Assembly (NCBI RefSeq): GCF_014649735.1
Contig: NZ_BMTP01000020.1
Span: forward strand, 1-64,000
DNA from: Streptomyces lavendofoliae
GTDB lineage: Bacteria > Actinomycetota > Actinomycetes > Streptomycetales > Streptomycetaceae
DNA length: 64,000 nt
Reading direction: 5' to 3'
Shown here: positions 54,867 to 63,135 of the stretch, piece after piece
How the letters are laid out: each line of letters begins with the position of its first letter
How positions within the stretch are numbered: position 1 is the stretch's first letter
Position numbers and translations under genes: made by a program
Notes under the pieces: generated by a model
Told to the model about the DNA's origin: nothing
The model's input: only the letters and a program-made list of their open reading frames with translations
The model's database searches: none

Positions 54867-55163
54867 TTACGTCGTCTCCGGGGCGCTGGAGTCCCCGAGC
54901 TGCTTGTAGACCGTCCTGAAGAACTCCAGGAACGGCTCGGTGGCCATGATCAGAGCGTTGTTGGCCTTGCCGTAGGGGTAGGGCTTGTCGGGCCCGAACG
55001 GCCAGTACGGGGCGTAGAGCTCTGAGGTGGCGATGTGACGGACGCCTTCGCGGGTGATGCTCTCGACGATTCCGAGCTGCATGAGGAGTTCGGCGCCGGA
55101 CGTGAAGGTCACGGCCGGGGGCAGTCGAGTGTCGTGCGTGTTCTCGGGGTTGCGGGGGCTCAT
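54867..55163 (-). CDS. Protein of unknown function
   Basis: A 98-residue protein from the ATG at 55163 with GGAGGGCACCG before it. The end of a 17-codon upstream frame overlaps this start. ELLMQLGIVESITREGVRHI and FLEFFRTVYKQLGD suggest an alpha/beta fold. Not recognised. Confidence 0.6.
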   Translation of the reverse strand: MSPRNPENTHDTRLPPAVTFTSGAELLMQLGIVESITREGVRHIATSELYAPYWPFGPDKPYPYGKANNALIMATEPFLEFFRTVYKQLGDSSAPETT

Positions 55164-55213
55164 CGGTGCCCTCCGCAACGATCACCACTTCGCACAGCGC
55201 GAAGTAGACTCAT
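55160..55213 (-). CDS. 17-codon upstream open reading frame
   Basis: Read leftward, AGGAGATCCGCC precedes ATG 55213 and the frame MSLLRAVRSGDRCGGHR ends in a TGA that overlaps the next gene's ATG. The strong site and the overlap suggest translational coupling. The inverted repeat ACTTCGC / GCGAAGT (55187-55205) lies inside it and could fold in the mRNA. Confidence 0.45.
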   Translation of the reverse strand: MSLLRAVRSGDRCGGHR

Positions 55214-55335
55214 GGCGGATCTCCTAGCAGGGATTCACGTGGCCGCTCGTCTTCGCAGGTCAGCGGCCATAGGGGCGGTCGGCAGGTTGTGGTGACCTGT
55301 CGGCCGTCATCAGGCGACGTGTCTAACGCGTCTAG

Positions 55336-56601
55336 CTACTCCAAGGCATCAGACCTTTCTGCCAGCGCCACCAGCTCGGGCGTGGCGCGGGCGCCCTCGA
55401 CCAGGACCAGCTCCTTGATGGCCTTCCTGGCCGCGACGTGCGTGCGGACGGTTTCCGGGATGAGCTTCTCCGCCTGCAGCAGGCAGGCGACGGCCTCGCC
55501 GACGTTCCTCCGCTGGGCGTAGGCGCGGCCCAGGTCCATGAAGAGACGTCCCTGCCGCTCGGGCGACAGCGCGTCGGCGTTCACGGCCAGCCCGATATCC
55601 AAGGCCTCGCCGGCGTCGCCGAGGTCGACCGCGGTGGACACGGCCTGGATCTCGACGTTCGTGATGCCGAACTCGAGATTGAAGTCGTTCCGGTCCTGCC
55701 TGATGCGCTGCGCCAGAGTCCGAGCCTTCTCGATCTCCTCCCGGGCCTTGGCCCGGTTGTGGGACCGCGCCTGTACCAGCGCGAGCGCGAGGTGCAGGGA
55801 GCCGAGGACCGATACGCCCTCCACGGTGAGGCCGCCCTGCTTGTCCAGCTCCTCCAGGGGGGCGATGGCGGTCTGTGCCGCGTGCTCCGCCTGCTGCAGC
55901 TGCCTGAGCCGGACGAACGCCTGCACCATGCGGAACACGCCGGCGCCGACATGCAGCGGGTCGCCCGACCGCTCGGCCGCCCAGATCGCCCGGTCAGCGG
56001 CGACCCATGCGGCGTCCGCCTGGTCCTGCCGGACGAAGGCCGCAGCGAGGGCCTGGTACGTACGGGCCAGCAGCAGGTAGGCGGCGCTGCTGCGCTCCTG
56101 GTCCACGATCCGTACGGTCTGCTCCAAGTCCGGCAGCAGATCCGTGAGACGGGCGCTGACGTCGGCGAACTCGCCGGCGTGGGTCAGCTCCCACATTTCG
56201 TCGACGGCGGCTTCCAGCTCCTCCAGCGACTTGCTCGGCGTGGGCCGGACCGCGCCCAGCAGCGTGCCGATGGCCGGGTGACCAGAGATCAGGCGTCGCG
56301 CCTCGTCCAGGTCGTTGGACTTGTACACGGCCGTCGGCGTACCGCTCGCCGCGTCGCTGGGCAGCGGCGCGCCGGGACGCAGCTGCTGCACGGACACCCC
56401 GAGCGCGTCCGCGAGGCCCTGCAGTACGTCCATCCGCTCGACCGGCTGGACGCCACGCTCGACCTGCGACATCCAGCTGTCGGTCTTCTCCATCAGGGTG
56501 GCGAGCTGCTTCTGCGTCAGCCCGCGGTCCTTGCGGAGCCGCTGGACGTGCATACCGAAGGCGCGGTCCTTCGGGTCGACCTCTTGCCCCTTGGGCTTCA
56601 T
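55336..56601 (-). CDS. XRE-family regulator with TPR-like sensor domain
   Basis: A 421-residue protein with a GGAGGCGAC site. The N-terminus (HVQRLRKDRGLTQKQLATLM, EKTDSWMSQVERGVQP) is a classical HTH_XRE domain. The remaining 330 residues form helical repeats (RTYQALAAAFVRQDQADAAW, LGRAYAQRRNVGEAVACLLQ) typical of TPR domains in Streptomyces regulators that respond to peptides or other signals. It is coupled to the ABM-like gene and may sense conjugation or quorum signals. It could bind the operator at 57010. Confidence 0.85.
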   Translation of the reverse strand: MKPKGQEVDPKDRAFGMHVQRLRKDRGLTQKQLATLMEKTDSWMSQVERGVQPVERMDVLQGLADALGVSVQQLRPGAPLPSDAASGTPTAVYKSNDLDEARRLISGHPAIGTLLGAVRPTPSKSLEELEAAVDEMWELTHAGEFADVSARLTDLLPDLEQTVRIVDQERSSAAYLLLARTYQALAAAFVRQDQADAAWVAADRAIWAAERSGDPLHVGAGVFRMVQAFVRLRQLQQAEHAAQTAIAPLEELDKQGGLTVEGVSVLGSLHLALALVQARSHNRAKAREEIEKARTLAQRIRQDRNDFNLEFGITNVEIQAVSTAVDLGDAGEALDIGLAVNADALSPERQGRLFMDLGRAYAQRRNVGEAVACLLQAEKLIPETVRTHVAARKAIKELVLVEGARATPELVALAERSDALE

Positions 56602-56924
56602 GTCGCCTCCGGTCCGGCCGGCCTCTTGCCGACCTGCTCGTGGAGGAAGACCACCTCGGTGCTGGACAGGTACTGCTCCCTCTCCTTCAACATCTGCTTC
56701 ACGTGCGGCTGCTCCTCGTGCGTCTGGAACGCCGCTTCGTCGGCGTACAGCTCGTAGAAGACCCGCACCAGCGGCTCATCGACGGGCACGTGGCTGACGT
56801 ACACTAGGGTTCCCGGCTCGGCGCGGATGCCCTCCATCGTGCGTTCCACGAGGGCGTCGAATCGCTGTGCGGCGTCGGCGTCGCGGGTGGTGAACCGCAC
56901 GCTGAGTGCGTATCCGCTATCCAC
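56598..56924 (-). CDS. ABM-type (antibiotic biosynthesis monooxygenase-like) protein
   Basis: A 108-residue protein from GTG with AAGGAGGAGCA before it. YALSVRFTTRDADAAQRFDA, EPGTLVYVSHVPVD, FYELYADEAAFQTHEEQPHV and a final helix follow the ABM dimeric alpha/beta-barrel layout. Members oxidise quinols or degrade haem, and many have unknown roles. It overlaps the XRE-TPR gene by 4 bases and may supply or remove the signal it senses, which is inference. Confidence 0.8.
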   Translation of the reverse strand: MDSGYALSVRFTTRDADAAQRFDALVERTMEGIRAEPGTLVYVSHVPVDEPLVRVFYELYADEAAFQTHEEQPHVKQMLKEREQYLSSTEVVFLHEQVGKRPAGPEAT

Positions 56925-57005
56925 TGCTCCTCCTTGAAGTGTCATGGGCACAGTCTCACATCTGAAGCTCTAGTGCTAGTCCGAAGGAAAAGTTCGGCGA
57001 GTGTG

Positions 57006-57034
57006 TTGACTCGCACTCGTGGTGCGAGTAGCTT
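57006..57034 (+). promoter_or_regulatory. Promoter and operator of the transfer operon
   Basis: TTGACT (57006-57011) and TAGCTT (57029-57034) are 17 bases apart, close to consensus. The spacer is the palindrome CTCGCAC-TCGTG-GTGCGAG (57010-57028), so a bound protein would block RNA polymerase. A leader hairpin (about 57062-57093, AAGGGC... GCCCTT) may attenuate. Confidence 0.7.
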
Positions 57035-57136
57035 CGTTCATGTCGCCACGGCGGCAGCAGAAAGGGCCCGGTGCTGATGACACCGAGCCCTTGACGCAGA
57101 CCCTGCCCTACCTGCATCACCAGGAGGCCGATCCGC

Positions 57137-57442
57137 ATGAACAAGGATCGCACACGCAGTGCCAGTCCCATCCCCGAGTCCCTGGTCAACATGGACGCCG
57201 CCCTCCGGCGCGTCGTTCAGGCCGAGATCGGCCCGCGCCGGCCGGGGGTCGTCTACTCCGACGGCGTCACCGACCTCGAGGTCGTCCAGGTCGTCACCGA
57301 CCCGTCCGAGGCCCGCCGCATCCTGAAGCGCCGCGCCCCGCAGTTCGCGGTCATCGTCCGCGACATCTACACCGGCGTCGAGCGCGCCACGTGCGCTGTC
57401 TGGACCGGCTCGGACCGAGTCCTGAAGGCGGTGGCGGCGTGA
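57137..57442 (+). CDS. First protein of the transfer operon, unknown function
   Basis: A 101-residue protein with a CAGGAGGCC site. MDAALRRVVQAEIGPRRPGV, LEVVQVVTDPSEARRILKRR and FAVIVRDIYTGVERATCAVW suggest an alpha/beta domain. Not recognised. It overlaps the next gene. Confidence 0.65.
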   Translation: MNKDRTRSASPIPESLVNMDAALRRVVQAEIGPRRPGVVYSDGVTDLEVVQVVTDPSEARRILKRRAPQFAVIVRDIYTGVERATCAVWTGSDRVLKAVAA

Positions 57443-57900
57443 TGGACGACCTGACCCGCGCTCTGGAGCTGCTGGCGCGCCTCGGCCGCCTGTCCAAGCC
57501 CGGTGACGCCCCCGCCAACCGCGTGACGCTGCGCACCCCTGACGGTGAGTTCGCCGGCGAGACGGTGCTGTCCGCGAAGGCCGTGGAGGCGCTGACGATG
57601 GCGGTCGAGTCGCTCGTCGACTACGCCGCCGACGCGGCCGGCCCCGCGGACGACGTGATCGACGCCGTGTACGAGGAGATGGCCCGCCTCGCCGCCCCCT
57701 ACACCACCGCCTCCCCCACCCCGCTGGACGCCGCAGCGTTCGCGAAGCAGCACCGGGAGCTGGCCGCCGACATCGCGGACGTGTTCGCCGACGTGGACCC
57801 GCTGTCGTACCTGGATGACGTCGTCGCCGCCGACTGCCCGGAGGCCGCGCAGGCGGCGTACGAGCAGCTGGTTACGGGGGAGTGGGACGGCGAGCTGTGA
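57439..57900 (+). CDS. Acidic helical protein of the transfer operon
   Basis: A 153-residue protein starting at GTG or the ATG directly after it. It is acidic and helical (LTRALELLARLGRLSKPGDA, AAAFAKQHRELAADIADVFA). There is no recognised domain. It touches both neighbours, so it is part of the tra transcript. Confidence 0.65.
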   Translation: MMDDLTRALELLARLGRLSKPGDAPANRVTLRTPDGEFAGETVLSAKAVEALTMAVESLVDYAADAAGPADDVIDAVYEEMARLAAPYTTASPTPLDAAAFAKQHRELAADIADVFADVDPLSYLDDVVAADCPEAAQAAYEQLVTGEWDGEL

Positions 57901-58280
57901 TGGCCAGCACCGACCCGGTCATCCCGCCGCTGGACGACCTCGGTGACGCCCTGCACGACCTGGACGGCTTCCGCTGGCTCCCCGGCATCGCCCAGATCCT
58001 CGACGGCATCGAAACCGCCGCCACCACCCCCCTCACCGCCGACCAGACCCAGACCATGTGCGCCGTCCTCGCCGGATCCACCGGCGCCGACGTCCTCACC
58101 CTGATCGGCCTGCTGATCCAGCGCCTCACCACCCCGGCCACGAACCCGGCCCTCCGCGCCCTGCCCGACACGCAGGCGAAGGCCGCGCAGGCCGCCGGGG
58201 AGAAGGCCGCCTACCTCCTGACCGCCCACGACCTGCACCAGCCCGCGGCCGAAGCCGCCGGCGCGATCGACGGCATCTGA
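57900..58280 (+). CDS. Helical protein of the transfer operon
   Basis: A 126-residue protein whose ATG shares one base with the previous stop. PPLDDLGDALHDLDGFRWLP and TGADVLTLIGLLIQRLTTPA are helical; one stretch is moderately hydrophobic. Unknown function. Confidence 0.6.
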   Translation: MASTDPVIPPLDDLGDALHDLDGFRWLPGIAQILDGIETAATTPLTADQTQTMCAVLAGSTGADVLTLIGLLIQRLTTPATNPALRALPDTQAKAAQAAGEKAAYLLTAHDLHQPAAEAAGAIDGI

Positions 58281-58362
58281 CCACCCCCGGGCGGGGCCCG
58301 TGCCGGAGCCGACACCGGCCGGGCCCCGCCACCCCACCCCACACCTCCAGAAAGGCCCCGCC

Positions 58363-58548
58363 GTGAGCAAGCAGACCGCCGTGCAGGACACCGTCAACGC
58401 CGTCGCCGTCGCCACCCAGGCCATCAACGACTACGGCCTCACCAGCCCCCAGGCGCAGGGCGCGCTCGACGCCGCCCGGCAGGCCGCGACCACCGCCCGC
58501 GCCGCCGGCGCCACCGACGACGACTTCCACGCCGCCCGCCCCCACTAA
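58363..58548 (+). CDS. Small Ala-rich helical protein
   Basis: A 61-residue protein from GTG with CAGAAAGGCC before it. VQDTVNAVAVATQAINDYGL and ARQAATTARAAGA are helical. Typical of the many small genes before traB on Streptomyces plasmids; no function known. Confidence 0.55.
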   Translation: MSKQTAVQDTVNAVAVATQAINDYGLTSPQAQGALDAARQAATTARAAGATDDDFHAARPH

Positions 58549-58637
58549 CCCCCGTCCCCGGGCGCTGGCCCGGCCCAGGACCACCCCGCCCCGTCTGGCC
58601 GGGACGGTGCCGAGCCCGACCAGGCAGAAAGGCCCCC

Positions 58638-58832
58638 ATGCACACCGGAACCCCCGACGACCTCACCGACGCCGCCCAACGCGCCCGGCTCCTCGCCTAC
58701 CAGCTCGCCGAACTCCTCAACCGCCTCGACCAGATCCACCCCGGCTCCGTCACCGCCCACGGCGGCCACGTCACCGGACTCGCCGTCACCATCCGCTCCA
58801 TCGACGGCACCTGGACCGTCGACCCGAACTGA
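58638..58832 (+). CDS. Small protein of unknown function
   Basis: A 64-residue protein with CAGAAAGGCC before the ATG, the same site sequence as the preceding gene. Helical first half (AQRARLLAYQLAELLNRLDQ), beta-like second half (VTIRSIDGTWTVDP). Confidence 0.55.
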   Translation: MHTGTPDDLTDAAQRARLLAYQLAELLNRLDQIHPGSVTAHGGHVTGLAVTIRSIDGTWTVDPN

Positions 58833-58844
58833 AAGGCCCACCCC

Positions 58845-59030
58845 GTGACCACCCAGACCCCCGCCCCCGCCCCGGCAGTCACCGACGACGAGGCCCGCAT
58901 GCGGGTCTTCCAGATCATCGGCAGCGACATCTACCCCGAAGCCCCCGCCGCCTTCACCGGCAACTGGCACGAGGCCCTCAAGACCACCGCCAAGCGCTGG
59001 TCCAACCCGCCCGACACGGCCGCCGCCTAG
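58845..59030 (+). CDS. Small protein of unknown function
   Basis: A 61-residue protein from GTG, again after GAAAGGCC. DDEARMRVFQIIGSDIYPEA and WHEALKTTAKRW suggest one short domain. Unknown. Confidence 0.55.
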   Translation: MTTQTPAPAPAVTDDEARMRVFQIIGSDIYPEAPAAFTGNWHEALKTTAKRWSNPPDTAAA

Positions 59031-59070
59031 CCCCCGACCGGCCGCCTGACCACCGGAAGGACCACCCGCC

Positions 59071-59811
59071 ATGCCCCGCACCATCGCCCTCGCCCACAGC
59101 CTCGACGACTCCCGCCTCCCCAAGGAGACCCCGATGACCACGCCCGCCGTCGCCCACCACCCGCACTACCTCTCCGCCGAAACCCAGACCACCGCCTACG
59201 GCACCCGCATCAACTACCGCTTCCGCGCCTTCACCGGCCTCGAGCCCGAGCCCAAGCACCTGCCCTACAACCCCGACATGCCGCGCGACGAGTGGCGGGC
59301 CCTCGCCGACGAGTACGACGTCGCGTACAAGCTGTGGAACATCGCCCGCTACCGGCGGGAGCTGAAGCCCCTCCTGACCGCCGCCGAGACGGCCTGGCAG
59401 GAGTACACCCGCGCCCACAAGGCCATGGACGCCACCTTCCACGCCTTCCGCGACCTCCCCGACAGCCGCTGGCGCGCCCAGACCCTCCAGCTCGTCGACG
59501 CCCATACCAACGCCCGCACCGCGGCCAAGGCGTTCGACGCCGCCGCGCAGAAGATCGCCGACCTCACCGACACCTACCGCAGCCGGGTCAGCTACGACGA
59601 CCTGCCGTACTCGGAGGACGTCGCCAAGGAGAACGGCATCGACGCCCGCGCCTGGCACGTCAGCGACAGCAGCGACTACCGACCCAGCCCCTACTCCTTC
59701 AACCCCCACACTCCGCTCGTCGGCCGCCTGGAGGAGGAGATCGACCGGCAGCGTGCCCAGATCAAGGAAGTCGCCACCCTCGCCGGCGACCCGGCCGACA
59801 ACATCCGCTGA
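59071..59811 (+). CDS. Helical protein of the transfer operon
   Basis: A 246-residue protein with a GGAAGGACC site; a later ATG at 59134 after AAGGAGACC is an alternative start. Long helices (DEYDVAYKLWNIARYRRELK, AAETAWQEYTRAHKAMDATF) and a C-terminal coiled coil dominate. No recognised domain; it lies before the membrane components of the transfer system. Confidence 0.6.
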   Translation: MPRTIALAHSLDDSRLPKETPMTTPAVAHHPHYLSAETQTTAYGTRINYRFRAFTGLEPEPKHLPYNPDMPRDEWRALADEYDVAYKLWNIARYRRELKPLLTAAETAWQEYTRAHKAMDATFHAFRDLPDSRWRAQTLQLVDAHTNARTAAKAFDAAAQKIADLTDTYRSRVSYDDLPYSEDVAKENGIDARAWHVSDSSDYRPSPYSFNPHTPLVGRLEEEIDRQRAQIKEVATLAGDPADNIR

Positions 59812-59832
59812 ACCCCGCCAGGCGGTCGGCCA

Positions 59833-59855
59833 CCCCCCCCCCCCACACACACACA
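59833..59855 (+). repeat. Simple sequence repeat: C12 then (AC)n
   Basis: Twelve consecutive C (59833-59844) run directly into ACACACACACAC. It lies in the 95-base gap before the gene at 59907. Such tracts are rare in GC-rich coding-dense DNA and prone to slippage. Confidence 0.8.
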
Positions 59856-59906
59856 GGCCGACCGCCTGACCCTCGCCCCCACCCGCACCGAAGGGACACC
59901 ACGACC

Positions 59907-61202
59907 GTGAACACCACCCCGGCCGGCCTCGAGCCGCACACCCCCGCCGCGGGGGAGCAGCCCCGTACCGACGGGGCCACCCCCCACACCCGGGTCAGCG
60001 ACCGCCCGAACCCGCTCTACGACCCTCTCGTTACCAAGCCGGTGGACGCCAAGGCCTGGGTCATCCGCATCGTCCTGGGCCTCGTCATGAGCGCTGCTCT
60101 CGGCGTCGGTACCTGGTCGATCTACACCCTTCTCACCGAGGTGTTCGGCACGCCCGAGGCTGTCGCGGTCCTGGGCTGCGGCCTGTTCGACGTCTCCGCG
60201 ATCTTCTTCGCGCTCCTCGGCCAGTCCTACGCCACCACCACCGACTCCGGCCTTGCCCCCCGCCTCGCCATGCTCACCATGGTGTGCACCAGCTCCTGGG
60301 TGAACTGGAAGCATGCCCAGCTTGAGAACTGGGGCACCGTCGGCGGCGTCATCTTCGCCTCCGCTCCGATCATCGCCGAGCTCGCCTTCGAGATGTGGCA
60401 CCGGTTCGAACACCGCGCCACACTCCGCGCCCTCGGCCGGGTCGCCCAGACCCTCCCCGTTCTCGGCAAGTGGGCGTGGATTGCTCACCCGATCCGCTCC
60501 CGCAAGACCATCGACGCACACATCCGCGCCGCCCTCACCGAGCACGAGGCGGTCGCGCAGCTGCGGGAGGAGACCGCCACGGAGCGTGCCGCCACCATCC
60601 TCGGCGGCGCCACGGTCACCGTGGAGCGGGTGCCCGCCACGGCGCCTCAGAGCGCCCCGAACCGGATTCCGCTTCCCGTCACAGGGCGCCCCGTGCTCGA
60701 CTCCCGTGGCGCCTGGGAGCGCCCGGCCGTGGCGGGCGTCACGAACGCCCCCGCCACGGAGCGCCGTGGCGTCGAGGAGCGGGGCGTCACGCCGACGCTC
60801 CAGAGCGCGCGGGCGGAGCGGGGTGGGGGCGCCACGGCGGACGCCACGACCGGCGCCACCGAGGCCTACAGCGAGAGCGTCCCGGCCGACGCCACGCCCG
60901 CCGCCCAGAGCGCACCCCGCCACGCCACGAACAGCAGCGCCGTGGCGCCCACAGCGAAGAAGCCGGACGCCACCGAGGCCACCGGCCGGCAGGCGGCGAA
61001 GGACGCGATCCTCAGCCTCTACCGCCGCAACGGCCGGCGGCCGCTGGAGTCGGAGATGGTCACCGAGCTGAAGCGGATCCGCGCCAAGCACACCAGCCGC
61101 CAGTACGCGGGCAAGCTCCGCGCCGAGCTGGAGACGGAGAACCCGAGCCTGGCCGCGCTCGGCACGGAGAACGTCCGCGTCCTGACCGGCACCGACGGCT
61201 AA
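59907..61202 (+). CDS. Membrane protein of the transfer region (DUF2637/Spd-like)
   Basis: A 431-residue protein from GTG with GAAGGGACACC before it. Four hydrophobic helices (about 52-73, 83-105, 114-130, 139-158) form the N-terminal half, resembling DUF2637 or Spd membrane proteins of Streptomyces plasmids that spread plasmid DNA through the mycelium. The C-terminal half is Ala/Thr-rich, low-complexity DNA-wise, and ends in a helical domain (AAKDAILSLYRRNGRRPLES EM). The low-complexity half is encoded by DNA packed with CGCCACG-type words. Confidence 0.7.
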   Translation: MNTTPAGLEPHTPAAGEQPRTDGATPHTRVSDRPNPLYDPLVTKPVDAKAWVIRIVLGLVMSAALGVGTWSIYTLLTEVFGTPEAVAVLGCGLFDVSAIFFALLGQSYATTTDSGLAPRLAMLTMVCTSSWVNWKHAQLENWGTVGGVIFASAPIIAELAFEMWHRFEHRATLRALGRVAQTLPVLGKWAWIAHPIRSRKTIDAHIRAALTEHEAVAQLREETATERAATILGGATVTVERVPATAPQSAPNRIPLPVTGRPVLDSRGAWERPAVAGVTNAPATERRGVEERGVTPTLQSARAERGGGATADATTGATEAYSESVPADATPAAQSAPRHATNSSAVAPTAKKPDATEATGRQAAKDAILSLYRRNGRRPLESEMVTELKRIRAKHTSRQYAGKLRAELETENPSLAALGTENVRVLTGTDG

Positions 61203-62130
61203 CCCCCACAGGGCCCGGCCACTACCCGCCGGCGGCCCCGGCCACTTCCACTCCGACTCCCACTGCGACTCCGACCGAGCCGCCCCGATCCCCCTCTGAA
61301 CAGGCGCAACCGCACACACCCCGCACCGCCCAGTCGCAATCACAGTCGCAGTCGCAGTTGACCTGGAGGACCCTGTGACCCGCCAAGCCCCGACCAAGAC
61401 CCCGCCCGCCCTCAACCTCACCCCGCCCCCTGCGGCCGCGCCCACACCGGCCCCCGCCCCGGCGCCGGTGTGGGTGTCCCCGGTCGCGTCCTGGCCCTCG
61501 CCGCTGACCGACCAGGCAGCCGAGGCCCCGGCAACCGACACCGACACAAAACCGCGCCGCAGCCGTACCGGTGCCGGCATGCCCGTCGGTCCGGTCCTCG
61601 CCTCGACCGGCAACGCCACCGCCCTCACCCTCACGACGGCTTACCAGTACGGCGGGCCTGTGGCGGCCGCCACCACCGGCGCCCTCATGGCGGCCGGCGC
61701 CACGACCGTGGCGCTCCGGCGGCGCGCCACGGTCCGCCGCTCCAAGGGCAGCCGTGGCGCCTCGCGCGGGTTGCTGCGTGGCGCCTCCGGTGGCGGGTTC
61801 CGTGGCGCCGCCGGAGCGCCGAGGCTGAACTCGGGGGGCGCCCTGCGTGGCGCCACCGGGGGTGGCCGTGGCGTCGGGCCGGGCGCCACGGGGCGGTCGT
61901 CCGGTGGCGCCTGGGGCGCCGGGGCGGGTCGCGTCATGGCGCCCCGTAAGAATGGCGCCACGAATTCCGCTTCTGGGGTGTCCGGCGCCACGCACCGCGG
62001 TGGCGGGGGCCTGCTCAAGGCGGGCCGGGGCGGCTCCGGGACGGGCTTCTCCGGCGGGGGTAAGCACCGCCACGGTGGCGGCCAAAGCGGCGCCACCCGC
62101 CCGGGGCGCCACGACAAGACACCCGCCACG
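60570..62130. repeat. Cluster of CGCCACG / CGTGGCG words
   Basis: More than 25 copies of CGCCAC(G/C) or its complement, often within GGCGCCACGG, fall in about 1.5 kb across the end of the 59907 gene, with a gap around 61.0-61.6 kb, and the start of the 61375 gene. Neighbouring regions have few. The words serve different codons, so the pressure is probably on DNA. They lie 1 kb before the TraB-like gene. Confidence 0.65.
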
Positions 62131-63036
62131 AACACCAGCCCCGGCGCCGGCATCGGACGCCACACCCGCCCCGGAGGAGTGGGCGGGTCAGGGGCGCACC
62201 GCACCCCCGGAACCCTCAACAAATCGAACAAGGCGGGCGGCACCATCAAGGCCGCCCTCGGGCGCGCCACCCGCGCCGCCGGAGTCGGGGCCCGCGCCGC
62301 CGGCAGCCTCGCCGCCCGCGGCGCCAGCGCCGGATGGAAGATGACCGCCCCCGCCCGCGCCGCCGGCCGCAAGAAGCTCGCCGCCGCCACCAAGGCCGCC
62401 ACCGCCGGACTCGTCCGCCAGATCAAGAAGGTCCCCGGCGCCCTCGCCGACGGCCTCCTCGCCACCGGCGCCGGGATCCTGTCCGGCCTGTGGAACTGGA
62501 GCGGCAAAGCCGCTCTGGCCCGGCTGCGCGACGTGTGGAAGCGACGCCGCGCCCGCCGCGCCAAGAACGCCGACACCGCCGACGCCGGCACCACGCCCGC
62601 CGCCCCGGAAATCGCGGACACCGTCCGCCGCCCCAACCACACCACCACCCAGCCCAAGACCACCTTTGGAGGACCCATGTCCGGCGGCCACCACTTCGTC
62701 GCCCCCGCCATGGAAATGGCCCGCATCGCCGCCAGCTACCAGCCGAACGGCATGCTCCAGGTCGGCGAGGACTTCTCCGGACTCGCCGAAGCGCTCCAGC
62801 TCCACGCCGAGGCCATGAAGGTCACCGTCGAGAACGCCGACGCCCAATGGCCGCTCGACCCGAACATCGTCGAGATCATCCGCCAGGTCCACTCCCTGCA
62901 GCTCAAGGCCGCCGAACTGGCCTCCGAACTCCCCGCAGCGTTCGAGCGACTCCACCACGTCGACCTCGAGCGGCTCCGCAACCCCCGCAAGGGCGCCACC
63001 GCCGAAGCCATGTGGGACGTCACCCGCAACCTCTAG
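61375..63036 (+). CDS. Gly/Arg-rich transfer-associated protein
   Basis: A 553-residue protein from GTG after GGAGGACCCT. After a Pro-rich start, a weakly hydrophobic segment (about 78-110) leads to a Gly/Arg/Ser-rich region (about 115-300), then Lys/Ala helices and a C-terminal acidic domain (about 440-553: GGHHFVAPAMEMARIAASYQ, MLQVGEDFSGLAEALQLHAE). Similar C-terminal domains are encoded next to traB on Streptomyces plasmids. The basic centre may bind DNA. Exact role unknown. Confidence 0.6.
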   Translation: MTRQAPTKTPPALNLTPPPAAAPTPAPAPAPVWVSPVASWPSPLTDQAAEAPATDTDTKPRRSRTGAGMPVGPVLASTGNATALTLTTAYQYGGPVAAATTGALMAAGATTVALRRRATVRRSKGSRGASRGLLRGASGGGFRGAAGAPRLNSGGALRGATGGGRGVGPGATGRSSGGAWGAGAGRVMAPRKNGATNSASGVSGATHRGGGGLLKAGRGGSGTGFSGGGKHRHGGGQSGATRPGRHDKTPATNTSPGAGIGRHTRPGGVGGSGAHRTPGTLNKSNKAGGTIKAALGRATRAAGVGARAAGSLAARGASAGWKMTAPARAAGRKKLAAATKAATAGLVRQIKKVPGALADGLLATGAGILSGLWNWSGKAALARLRDVWKRRRARRAKNADTADAGTTPAAPEIADTVRRPNHTTTQPKTTFGGPMSGGHHFVAPAMEMARIAASYQPNGMLQVGEDFSGLAEALQLHAEAMKVTVENADAQWPLDPNIVEIIRQVHSLQLKAAELASELPAAFERLHHVDLERLRNPRKGATAEAMWDVTRNL

Positions 63037-63135
63037 CCCCCTACGGGGTGCCCGGCTGGCCCTCCCGCCGCCGGGCACCCCCGGTACAGCCCCCTATCCC
63101 CGCCCCCACCCCACCCCTCGAAAGGCACCCCACCC

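Noticed and set aside
61337-61365. CAGTCG-type short tandem repeat before the gene at 61375
   Set aside because: Only a few imperfect copies; too short to call a regulatory array.
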